A stretch of 28,505 bases of DNA, taken from assembly GCA_023451395.1 (NCBI GenBank), contig JAEXZL010000136.1:1-28505 (forward strand), written 5' to 3'. The position numbers were made by a program, and so were the translations under genes. The notes beneath the pieces are model-generated. The model had not been told where the DNA came from, searched no databases, and saw nothing but the letters and a program-made list of their open reading frames with translations. Below are positions 22,295 to 28,505 of this stretch, one piece after another; position 1 is the stretch's first letter, and every line of letters starts with the position of its first letter. Source of the DNA: Bacillota bacterium (lineage in GTDB: Bacteria; Bacillota; Clostridia; Clostridiales; Clostridiaceae).

Positions 22295-23244
22295 CTTTTA
22301 ATATTATTGGAACAGGAAGCTATGTGCCACCTTTGGTGGTTACCAATGATGATTTGTCTAAATATATAGATACTTCTGATGAATGGATTGTTCAGAGGGT
22401 AGGTGTTAAAGAGCGTCATATATGCACAACCGAAACTGCTGCAGACCTTGCTTATGAGGCTGCTAAGAGAGCTTTAGAAAATGGAAATACCAAGGCGGAA
22501 GAGCTTGATATGATTATCTGTGCTACCGTTAGTGGAGAGGATGTTTCTCCTTCTGTTTCCTGCATAGTTCAGGAAAGGTTAGGAGTTACATGCCCCGCTA
22601 TGGATATAAATGCTGCCTGTAGTGCATTTATTTATATGCTGGAAACAGCCGCTGGATATTTTGCTCGTAAGAAGGTGAAAAAGGTTTTGATCATAGGTGC
22701 AGAGAGAATGTCTCGAATTATGGACTGGAGCGATAGAAGCACCTGTGTAATCTTTGGTGATGGTGCAGGGGCAATGCTTCTTTCCACTGGAGATAGCTAC
22801 ATTGCTTCAAAATTATATACAAAGGGCGGAGATGATGTAATTAAAATACCTAATTTTATTGGCAGCTCACCCTTTTTTGAAAAGGAGCAGCAAAAGCCCT
22901 ATATCCACATGAAAGGGCAGGAAACCTTCAAGTTTGCAGTTAATGCTATGTGTAAGGACATAACAGATGTAATACTGGAAGCTGGAATCTCTTCAGAGGA
23001 AATAGACCATGTAATTCCTCATCAAGCTAATATTAGGATTATTGATGCAGCAAAAAAACGTCTTGATATTCCATCAGAAAGATTTCATTCAAACATCCAT
23101 AAATATGGGAATACCTCTGCTGCAAGCATTCCTATTCTAATTGATGAGCTTAATAGAGAAGGACGTATTAAAAAAGGTGATATATTGGCACTTGCTGCCT
23201 TTGGAGGAGGGCTTTCTAGCGGAGCCTGTATTTTAAAATGGTAA
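22291..23244 (+). CDS. fabH: Beta-ketoacyl-ACP synthase III
   Basis: The 317-residue enzyme starts fatty acid synthesis by condensing acetyl-CoA with malonyl-ACP. The complete catalytic triad is visible: C110 in INAACSAF, H244 in IPHQANIR and N274 in YGNTSAAS. TSDEWIVQRVGVKERH at the N-terminus is also typical. The start overlaps the repressor stop as ATGA. After its stop there is a 50-base gap holding a second operator-like palindrome before acpP. Confidence 0.96.
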   Translation: MTFNIIGTGSYVPPLVVTNDDLSKYIDTSDEWIVQRVGVKERHICTTETAADLAYEAAKRALENGNTKAEELDMIICATVSGEDVSPSVSCIVQERLGVTCPAMDINAACSAFIYMLETAAGYFARKKVKKVLIIGAERMSRIMDWSDRSTCVIFGDGAGAMLLSTGDSYIASKLYTKGGDDVIKIPNFIGSSPFFEKEQQKPYIHMKGQETFKFAVNAMCKDITDVILEAGISSEEIDHVIPHQANIRIIDAAKKRLDIPSERFHSNIHKYGNTSAASIPILIDELNREGRIKKGDILALAAFGGGLSSGACILKW

Positions 23245-23246
23245 AG

Positions 23247-23263
23247 TTAGATAGTCTAACTAA
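23247..23263 (+). promoter_or_regulatory. Second FabT-type operator, before acpP
   Basis: TTAGATAG-T-CTAACTAA matches the core of the 33-bp palindrome except for one base. It lies 2 bases after the fabH stop and 31 bases before the acpP ATG. This resembles the streptococcal arrangement, in which FabT binds both before its own gene and inside the fab cluster. No convincing promoter is visible here, so it may act as a roadblock or control a weak internal promoter. Confidence 0.7.
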
Positions 23264-23294
23264 ATACAATTTTTTATAAAAGGGGAAAATAATT

Positions 23295-23525
23295 ATGATT
23301 TTAGAAAAACTTGCTAAGGTAATAGCTGAACATACTGACACAGAGGCTTCAACAATTACAAAAGAAACACCCTTTGAAAGCTTAGGCTTAGATTCCCTTG
23401 ACACTGTAGAACTTCTTATGGAGCTTGAAGAGGAGTTAGGAGTTTCCCTTGAATTAGAAGAAAAAATTGATACCGTAGGTGATTTAGTGAACTTTATTGA
23501 AAATAAGCTTGGTGACAAGTCATGA
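23295..23525 (+). CDS. acpP: Acyl carrier protein
   Basis: The 76-residue acidic protein carries the growing acyl chain on phosphopantetheine at S34 in the GLDSLDTVELLMELEEE motif. The four-helix layout and length are standard. AGGGG at 23281-23285 precedes the ATG by 9 bases. It overlaps fabK by 4 bases (ATGA). Confidence 0.96.
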   Translation: MILEKLAKVIAEHTDTEASTITKETPFESLGLDSLDTVELLMELEEELGVSLELEEKIDTVGDLVNFIENKLGDKS

Positions 23526-24469
23526 TTAAATCAGATCTATCCTCACTCCTTGGTATAAAATATCCAATTTTTCAAGGAGGAATGGCATGGATAGCTGATG
23601 GCAAGCTGGCAGCTGCAGTGTCAAATGGAGGAGGACTAGGTATAATCTCTGCTATGAATGCAGATTCAAAATATTTGTTAGAGCAGATAAATATAGCTCG
23701 TGAGCTAACTGATAAACCCTTTGGAGTTAATGTTATGCTTATGAGCCCCCATGTTAAAGAGGTTGCTGAATTATTGGTTAGAGAAAAGGTTCCGGTAATA
23801 ACTACCGGTGCTGGAAATCCATCAAGATATATCCCCATGTGGAGCTCCGCAGGAAGCAAGGTTATTCCTGTGGTTGCTTCTGTGGCTGTGGCTAAGCTTG
23901 TTACCCGAGCAGGAGCAGCGGCTATAATTGCAGAGGGAGGAGAGTCTGGAGGTCATGTAGGTGAGCTATCAACCATGACACTGGTTCCCCAGGTCTGTGA
24001 TGCAACAAATCTTCCAGTAGTGGCTGCCGGTGGAATTGCAGATGGAAGAGGGGTGGCAGCTTCATTTATGCTAGGAGCTCAGGGAGTACAGCTTGGAACT
24101 AGATTTTTAGTTGCTTATGAATGCAATGTTCATGAGAATTATAAGCAAAAGATTATTAAAGCAAAGGACATAGATACCATCACCACAGGGAAGAGACTAG
24201 GACACCCGGTGAGAAGCCTGAAATCGCAGTTTTCCAGAGACTATTTTAAAAAGGAATATGATTCAAGTATTTCTAATGAAGAACTGGAAGAGCTAGCAGT
24301 AGGCTCCTTAAGATTGGCTGCAGTAGAAGGAGACGAAAAAAGAGGAAGCTTTCTTGCAGGCCAAAGCTCTGGTCTTATTAAAAAAGAACAGTCTGCAGCA
24401 GAAATCATTGAAGAAATCTTTAATGAAGCTGAAATTATTTTGAATGGAGCATCAAGATGGGTAAAATAG
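23522..24469 (+). CDS. fabK: Enoyl-ACP reductase II (FabK)
   Basis: This is a 315-residue FMN-dependent, NAD(P)H-using enoyl reductase of the 2-nitropropane dioxygenase-like TIM-barrel family. Visible signatures are IFQGGMAWIAD at the N-terminus, the FMN region VAAGGIADGRG, GAQGVQLGTRF, and the catalytic histidine H145 in EGGESGGHVGE. FabK replaces the short-chain reductase FabI in many Firmicutes and is naturally insensitive to triclosan. It overlaps acpP by 4 bases and fabD by 13 bases. Confidence 0.95.
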   Translation: MIKSDLSSLLGIKYPIFQGGMAWIADGKLAAAVSNGGGLGIISAMNADSKYLLEQINIARELTDKPFGVNVMLMSPHVKEVAELLVREKVPVITTGAGNPSRYIPMWSSAGSKVIPVVASVAVAKLVTRAGAAAIIAEGGESGGHVGELSTMTLVPQVCDATNLPVVAAGGIADGRGVAASFMLGAQGVQLGTRFLVAYECNVHENYKQKIIKAKDIDTITTGKRLGHPVRSLKSQFSRDYFKKEYDSSISNEELEELAVGSLRLAAVEGDEKRGSFLAGQSSGLIKKEQSAAEIIEEIFNEAEIILNGASRWVK

Positions 24470-25377
24470 CTTTTGTATTTTCTGGCCAGGGAGCTCAATA
24501 TAGCGGTATGGGAAAGGAATTATATGAATGCAGTGATGCTGCAAGGGAAGTATTTCACATAGCAGATTCACTAAGGGAAGGAACCTCCAATCAGTGCTTT
24601 AGCGGTACTAAGGAGGAATTAAAAATCACTAAGAATACTCAGCCCTGCATATTTTCTGTGGACTTGGCAGCAACAGCAGCCTTGGATGAAGCGGGAATAA
24701 AGGCTGATATGGCAGCTGGCTTTTCCTTGGGGGAAATTGCTGCTCTAACCTACTCAGGAGTATTATCCCCTAAGGATGGCTTTTCTCTTGTGTGCAAAAG
24801 AGGGGAGCTTATGGATAATGCTTCTAGTGAATGGAACACAGCTATGGGAGCAGTATTAAAATTAAGCAATGAAGAAGTAGAAAGGATATGTGCTGAGTCA
24901 CCTGCCATATATCCTGTGAATTATAATTGCCCTGGTCAGCTGGTGGTAGCAGGACTAAAGGAAGAAATGGATAGCTTTAAAGCTAAGATTAAAGAAAAGG
25001 GAGGACGATTCATGCCCCTTTCAGTTAGCGCAGGATTTCACTCTCCCTTTATGAGTAAAGCCTCTGAAAGCTTTCTTTTAGAGTTGGAGGACTTTAATAT
25101 AAATAGTCCAAAGCTAACGGTGTATTCAAATCTTACTGCACTTCCCTATGGAAATGATGTAAAGGCTTTATTGGCAAAACAAATTAAAAGACCTGTAAGA
25201 TGGCAGGCAACTATTGAAAATATGATTGCAGAGGGAGCAGATACCTTTATTGAAGTTGGCCCAGGTACAGTTTTAAAAGGACTTATTTCTAAAATTAATT
25301 CTTCAGTGAAAGTTTTTAACGTAGAGGATGTAGAAAGTCTTAATTATACAATAAGGTCGGTGAAGGAAAGTGCTTAA
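24457..25377 (+). CDS. fabD: Malonyl-CoA:ACP transacylase
   Basis: The 306-residue enzyme moves malonyl groups from CoA to ACP. The catalytic Ser is S90 in AGFSLGEIAAL and the catalytic His is H195 in SAGFHSPFM. The N-terminal FSGQGAQYSGMGKELYE and the C-terminal FIEVGPGTVLKGL are also typical. The start lies inside fabK (13-base overlap) and the end overlaps fabG by 8 bases. Confidence 0.95.
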   Translation: MGKIAFVFSGQGAQYSGMGKELYECSDAAREVFHIADSLREGTSNQCFSGTKEELKITKNTQPCIFSVDLAATAALDEAGIKADMAAGFSLGEIAALTYSGVLSPKDGFSLVCKRGELMDNASSEWNTAMGAVLKLSNEEVERICAESPAIYPVNYNCPGQLVVAGLKEEMDSFKAKIKEKGGRFMPLSVSAGFHSPFMSKASESFLLELEDFNINSPKLTVYSNLTALPYGNDVKALLAKQIKRPVRWQATIENMIAEGADTFIEVGPGTVLKGLISKINSSVKVFNVEDVESLNYTIRSVKESA

Positions 25378-26104
25378 AGGAAAAAATGCAATAATTACTG
25401 GTGGTTCAAGAGGTATTGGAAGAGCAATAGCCCTTAAGCTTGCAGAAAAAGGTGCTAATATTGCAGTGATTTATAATGGCAGTGAGGAAGGGGCAAAAAA
25501 GACCTGTGCCGAAGCTAGAGCCTATGGAGTAGAGGCTAACTCATATAAATGTAATATTTCTGACTTTAATGAAGTTAAGGAAACCTTAGATAGAATTTTA
25601 GTAGAAATGCAAAGGATTGATATTTTAATTAATAATGCAGGGATAACAAAGGATGGCCTAATTTATTCTATGAAAGAGGAAGCCTTTGATATGGTTATAG
25701 ATACAAATTTAAAGGGAACCTTTAATACAATAAAACATCTATCTGGCCATTTTATAAAAAATAGATCAGGAAAGATTATAAACATAAGCTCCATATCTGG
25801 AATAATTGGGAATCCAGGGCAGACTAACTACTCTGCCTCTAAGGCTGGTGTAATTGGATTAACAAAAGCAGTGGCTAAGGAGCTTGGTAGTCGTGGAATT
25901 ACCTGTAATGCTATTGCACCAGGATTTATTGAAACAGAGATGACTGAAAAATTATCTAAGAAGGAAGAGTTAATTAGAGCAATCCCATTAGGACATATAG
26001 GAAAAACAGAAGACGTGGCAGAGCTTGCTTCATTTTTAGCAAGCGATAATGCAGAATATATCACAGGCGAAGTAATCCGCGTAGATGGCGGATTAGCAAT
26101 ATAA
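25370..26104 (+). CDS. fabG: 3-oxoacyl-ACP reductase
   Basis: The 244-residue short-chain dehydrogenase reduces beta-ketoacyl-ACP with NADPH. It has the cofactor loop TGGSRGIGRAIA, NNAG at 88-91, and the catalytic S141, Y154 and K158 (NISSISG ... NYSASKAG). The GTG start at 25370 has AAGGA a few bases upstream and gives the standard N-terminus MLKGKNAIITGG. It overlaps fabD by 8 bases. Confidence 0.95.
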   Translation: MLKGKNAIITGGSRGIGRAIALKLAEKGANIAVIYNGSEEGAKKTCAEARAYGVEANSYKCNISDFNEVKETLDRILVEMQRIDILINNAGITKDGLIYSMKEEAFDMVIDTNLKGTFNTIKHLSGHFIKNRSGKIINISSISGIIGNPGQTNYSASKAGVIGLTKAVAKELGSRGITCNAIAPGFIETEMTEKLSKKEELIRAIPLGHIGKTEDVAELASFLASDNAEYITGEVIRVDGGLAI

Positions 26105-26116
26105 CGAGGTGGAATT

Positions 26117-27349
26117 ATGAACAGAGTTGTTATTACCGGAATAGGTGCAATCACACCCATTGGAAATGATATAGATTCTTTTTGGAAAGGACTACTTGCT
26201 GGAGAAAATGGCATAGGTCCTATTACCCGTTTTGATACTTCAGAGTATAAGGTTAAGCTAGCTGCAGAAGTTAAAAACTTTGATCCTCTTTTATATATGG
26301 ATAAAAGCGATGCTCGTAAAAGAGATTTATTTACTCAATATGCTGTAGCCTCAGCTACACAGGCTGTTAATGATAGTGGAATTATAGATAAAATAAAGCC
26401 TGAGGAATTTGGAGTTTATTATGGTTCTGGGGTAGGCGGCTTAATAACCATGTCTGAGGAAGTCCAGAAGCTATTGGAAAAGGGACCTAAAAAGGTTTCA
26501 CCCTTTTATATACCAATGATGATTGCTAACATTGCTGCAGGAAGTATTGCAATGAAATATAATGCACAGGGACCTTGTATTCCTGTTACAACAGCCTGTG
26601 CCACTGGAAGCAGTGCTATTGGAGAGGCTTATAGAGCTATAAAGCATGGGTATGCAAAGGCAATAATAGCAGGGGGAGCAGAGGCGTCAATTACTCCTAT
26701 TGCTGTTGCTGGCTTTACCAATTGTAAGGCTTTAACTTTATCTGAGGATAGAGAAAAGGCATCTATACCCTTTGACATAAATAGAAGTGGTTTTGTTATG
26801 GGAGAGGGAGCTGGAGCTCTTGTACTTGAAGAATATAATCATGCGAAAGCACGAGGAGCGAAGATTTATGCTGAGATAAAAGGCTATGGATCTACCTGTG
26901 ATGCCTATCATATTACAGCCCCTAATCCTGAAGCAGAAGCTTCTGCTAGGTGCATTAAAGATGCCCTTAAAGAGACAGGACTTTTAGATGAAACAAGAAT
27001 TTATATTAATGCCCATGGAACAAGTACACCTTTAAATGATAAGACTGAAACTTTAGCAATTAAAAAGGCTTTAGGAGATAAAGCCGATAAAGCTATAATA
27101 AGCTCTACTAAATCTATGACAGGGCATATGCTTGGGGCTGCTGGTGCAGTAGAAGCAATTGCATCCATATTAGCCCTTAGGGAAGGCGTTATTCCTCCAA
27201 CCATAGGTTTAACAGAGCCAGACCCAGAATGTGATCTTGATTATGCACCGGGAGAGAAAAAAGAATCGGAGTTAGCTCTTTCCCTATCTATATCCCTAGG
27301 CTTTGGAGGACATAATGCTTGCTTAGCCTTTACAAAGGTGGAGGCTTAA
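26117..27349 (+). CDS. fabF: Beta-ketoacyl-ACP synthase II
   Basis: The 410-residue elongating condensing enzyme has its complete Cys-His-His set: C161 in VTTACATGSSAIGEAY, H300 in NAHGTSTPLND and H337 in KSMTGHMLGAAG. The N-terminal RVVITGIGAITPIGN is standard. It follows fabG by 12 bases, with GAGGTGG in between as ribosome binding site. With no fabB visible, it is likely the main elongation synthase. Confidence 0.96.
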   Translation: MNRVVITGIGAITPIGNDIDSFWKGLLAGENGIGPITRFDTSEYKVKLAAEVKNFDPLLYMDKSDARKRDLFTQYAVASATQAVNDSGIIDKIKPEEFGVYYGSGVGGLITMSEEVQKLLEKGPKKVSPFYIPMMIANIAAGSIAMKYNAQGPCIPVTTACATGSSAIGEAYRAIKHGYAKAIIAGGAEASITPIAVAGFTNCKALTLSEDREKASIPFDINRSGFVMGEGAGALVLEEYNHAKARGAKIYAEIKGYGSTCDAYHITAPNPEAEASARCIKDALKETGLLDETRIYINAHGTSTPLNDKTETLAIKKALGDKADKAIISSTKSMTGHMLGAAGAVEAIASILALREGVIPPTIGLTEPDPECDLDYAPGEKKESELALSLSISLGFGGHNACLAFTKVEA

Positions 27350-27350
27350 A

Positions 27351-27782
27351 ATGAATATAAATGAAGTGAAAGAACTGATTAAGCTCATGAATGATAACAA
27401 TCTTTCTGTACTTGAGATGTCTGAGGAAGGAAAGATTATTAAGCTTGCAAAGAATTGTTTTTGTGAGAAAGAAGTAGTAAAAAGTACTGAGGTGCAAGAA
27501 TTAAGGGAGGTAAAGGAAGTAGTCAAGGATGAAGAAGTTAGTGAAGGTGTTGACTATATTACCTCACCAATGGTGGGAGTATTTTATTCAGCAGCATCTC
27601 CAGATTCAAAACCCTTTGTTAAGGTTGGAAGTAAGGTGAAAAAGGGTGATGTAATTTGCATTGTAGAGGCTATGAAGCTTTTAAATGAGATATTGGCAGA
27701 GCGAGATGGTGAAATAACTGATGTTTACGTCAATAATGAAGAAGTAGTGGAGTTTGGTCAAAAACTCTTCCAAATGAGGTGA
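27351..27782 (+). CDS. accB: Biotin carboxyl carrier protein of acetyl-CoA carboxylase
   Basis: The 143-residue protein has an N-terminal helical segment that binds the carboxylase, a charged linker (about 40-68) rich in Glu, Val and Lys, and a C-terminal biotinyl domain. The biotin-accepting lysine is K109 in the standard EAMKLLNE motif. GGTGGAGG at the end of fabF serves as ribosome binding site. It is followed at once by fabZ. Confidence 0.95.
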   Translation: MNINEVKELIKLMNDNNLSVLEMSEEGKIIKLAKNCFCEKEVVKSTEVQELREVKEVVKDEEVSEGVDYITSPMVGVFYSAASPDSKPFVKVGSKVKKGDVICIVEAMKLLNEILAERDGEITDVYVNNEEVVEFGQKLFQMR

Positions 27783-27787
27783 TAGCT

Positions 27788-28204
27788 GTGAACAGAGAGG
27801 AAATTATGAATATTATTCCCCATAGGGATAATATGCTCTTAATTGATGAGGCAATTGTTGAAAACAATATCGCTAAAGGAAAATATAAGGTTCAAGGAAG
27901 TGAATGGTTTTTACAGGGCCATTTTCCAGGTAATCCTGTAGTACCAGGGGTTATTCTCTGTGAAATTATGGCGCAGTCAGCTTCTGTACTGATGTTTAGA
28001 GAGGAAACCGAAAATACCACACCTTATTTTACTGGTATTGATAATGTTAGATTTAAAAGCAGTGTCCGTCCTGGTGATGTCTTTGAAACAGAATGTACAA
28101 TTTTAAAAAAAAGAGGACAATTTTACTTTGCTAGCGGGAAAGGCTTTGTAGAGGGAAAGCTATGTGTAAGCTGTGACTTTTCCTTTGCAATAGTAAGAGG
28201 TTAA
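27788..28204 (+). CDS. fabZ: 3-hydroxyacyl-ACP dehydratase FabZ
   Basis: The hot-dog fold dehydratase has 138 residues from the GTG at 27788. The catalytic residues are H45 in QGHFPGNPVVPG and E59 in ILCEIMAQSA, and IIPHRDNMLLIDEA is the N-terminal signature. Another GTG at 27779 is in frame but overlaps the GAGGTGAT ribosome binding site and the accB stop, so 27788 is preferred. No fabA or fabM is visible, so this or a second dehydratase elsewhere may have to supply the isomerase step for unsaturated fatty acids. Confidence 0.94.
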   Translation: MNREEIMNIIPHRDNMLLIDEAIVENNIAKGKYKVQGSEWFLQGHFPGNPVVPGVILCEIMAQSASVLMFREETENTTPYFTGIDNVRFKSSVRPGDVFETECTILKKRGQFYFASGKGFVEGKLCVSCDFSFAIVRG

Positions 28205-28208
28205 ACTG

Positions 28209-28505
28209 ATGTTTTCTAAGATATTAATTGCTAATAGAGGTGAAATTGCCGTTAGAATCATCCGTGCCTGCAAGGAAATGGGGATATCGACAGTTGCAGT
28301 TTATTCTAAGGCAGACTCAGAATCCCTTCATGTTGCCTTAGCGGATGAAGCCTTATGTATAGGCGAAGCCCCAGCCTCAAAAAGCTACTTAAACCAGAAC
28401 AACATAATAAGTGCTGCATTAGTAACCGGGGCACAGGCAATTTATCCTGGATATGGTTTCTTATCAGAAAATTCCGGGTTTGCGGCTTTATGCCAAAAAC
28501 TCGGA
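28209..28505 (+). CDS. accC: Biotin carboxylase of acetyl-CoA carboxylase (5' part)
   Basis: The frame opens with ATG at 28209, with AGAGG 8 bases upstream, and runs off the window edge after 99 codons. The N-terminus FSKILIANRGEIAVRIIRA and the segment IYPGYGFLSEN are diagnostic of biotin carboxylase. The rest of the gene, and probably accD and accA, should lie beyond the window. Confidence 0.95.
   Translation, partial: MFSKILIANRGEIAVRIIRACKEMGISTVAVYSKADSESLHVALADEALCIGEAPASKSYLNQNNIISAALVTGAQAIYPGYGFLSENSGFAALCQKLG

Noticed and set aside
25828..26214. 128-residue open frame on the minus strand across fabG and fabF
   Set aside because: It lies antisense to two clearly functional genes, has Ser/Pro/Ile-rich composition typical of shadow frames and no ribosome binding site.
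1..28505. CRISPR arrays, tRNA or rRNA genes, insertion sequences, prophage or classic riboswitch
   Set aside because: I found no regularly spaced repeats, cloverleaf-like sequences, transposase genes or known aptamer cores. No gene-free gap exceeds about 270 bases.

Overview
The window looks like chromosome from a low-GC anaerobic Firmicute, most likely a Clostridium or close relative. The DNA is strongly AT-rich with AGGAGG-type ribosome binding sites. Fatty acid synthesis uses the flavin enoyl reductase FabK under a MarR/FabT-type repressor, and sugar uptake is by PTS with RpiR regulators. I see no rRNA, tRNA, CRISPR array, insertion sequence or prophage.

Left part (1-2150). It opens with the 3' end of a membrane protein and a phosphotriesterase-superfamily hydrolase (probably a lactonase), closed by a strong terminator. 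A lone GNAT acetyltransferase follows, trailed by an in-frame, start-less coding remnant.

Sugar operon 1 (2153-10884). An RpiR regulator is divergent from a fructose-family PTS EIIABC of MngA architecture. Then come a GH38 alpha-mannosidase of MngB type, a GH13_18 phosphorylase with motifs I associate with glucosylglycerate phosphorylase, and a glycerate kinase. Together they suggest uptake and breakdown of the compatible solutes mannosylglycerate and/or glucosylglycerate, with glycerate sent to glycolysis.

Iron-linked operon (10954-15176). A near-consensus promoter (TTGACT, 17 bp, TATAAT) is followed at once by a near-perfect Fur box. It drives a DUF454/YbaN-type membrane protein, two ABC half-exporters of CydD/CydC type and a four-cysteine YgbA-like protein (nitrous-oxide-stimulated-promoter family). 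No cytochrome bd genes are in view.

Middle (15223-20903). There is a DEDDh exonuclease with a C-terminal BRCT domain and a 52-residue small protein. A second RpiR regulator then precedes an alpha-glucoside module: GH4 6-phospho-alpha-glucosidase plus PTS EIICB. A small lipoprotein follows.

Right part (21022-28505). A metallo-beta-lactamase-fold hydrolase on the minus strand is divergent from a compact type II fatty acid synthesis operon: fabT-like, fabH, acpP, fabK, fabD, fabG, fabF, accB, fabZ, accC (cut by the window edge). A 33-bp perfect inverted repeat overlaps the operon's expected start of transcription. A one-mismatch copy of its core lies between fabH and acpP, which points to a FabT-style two-site circuit.
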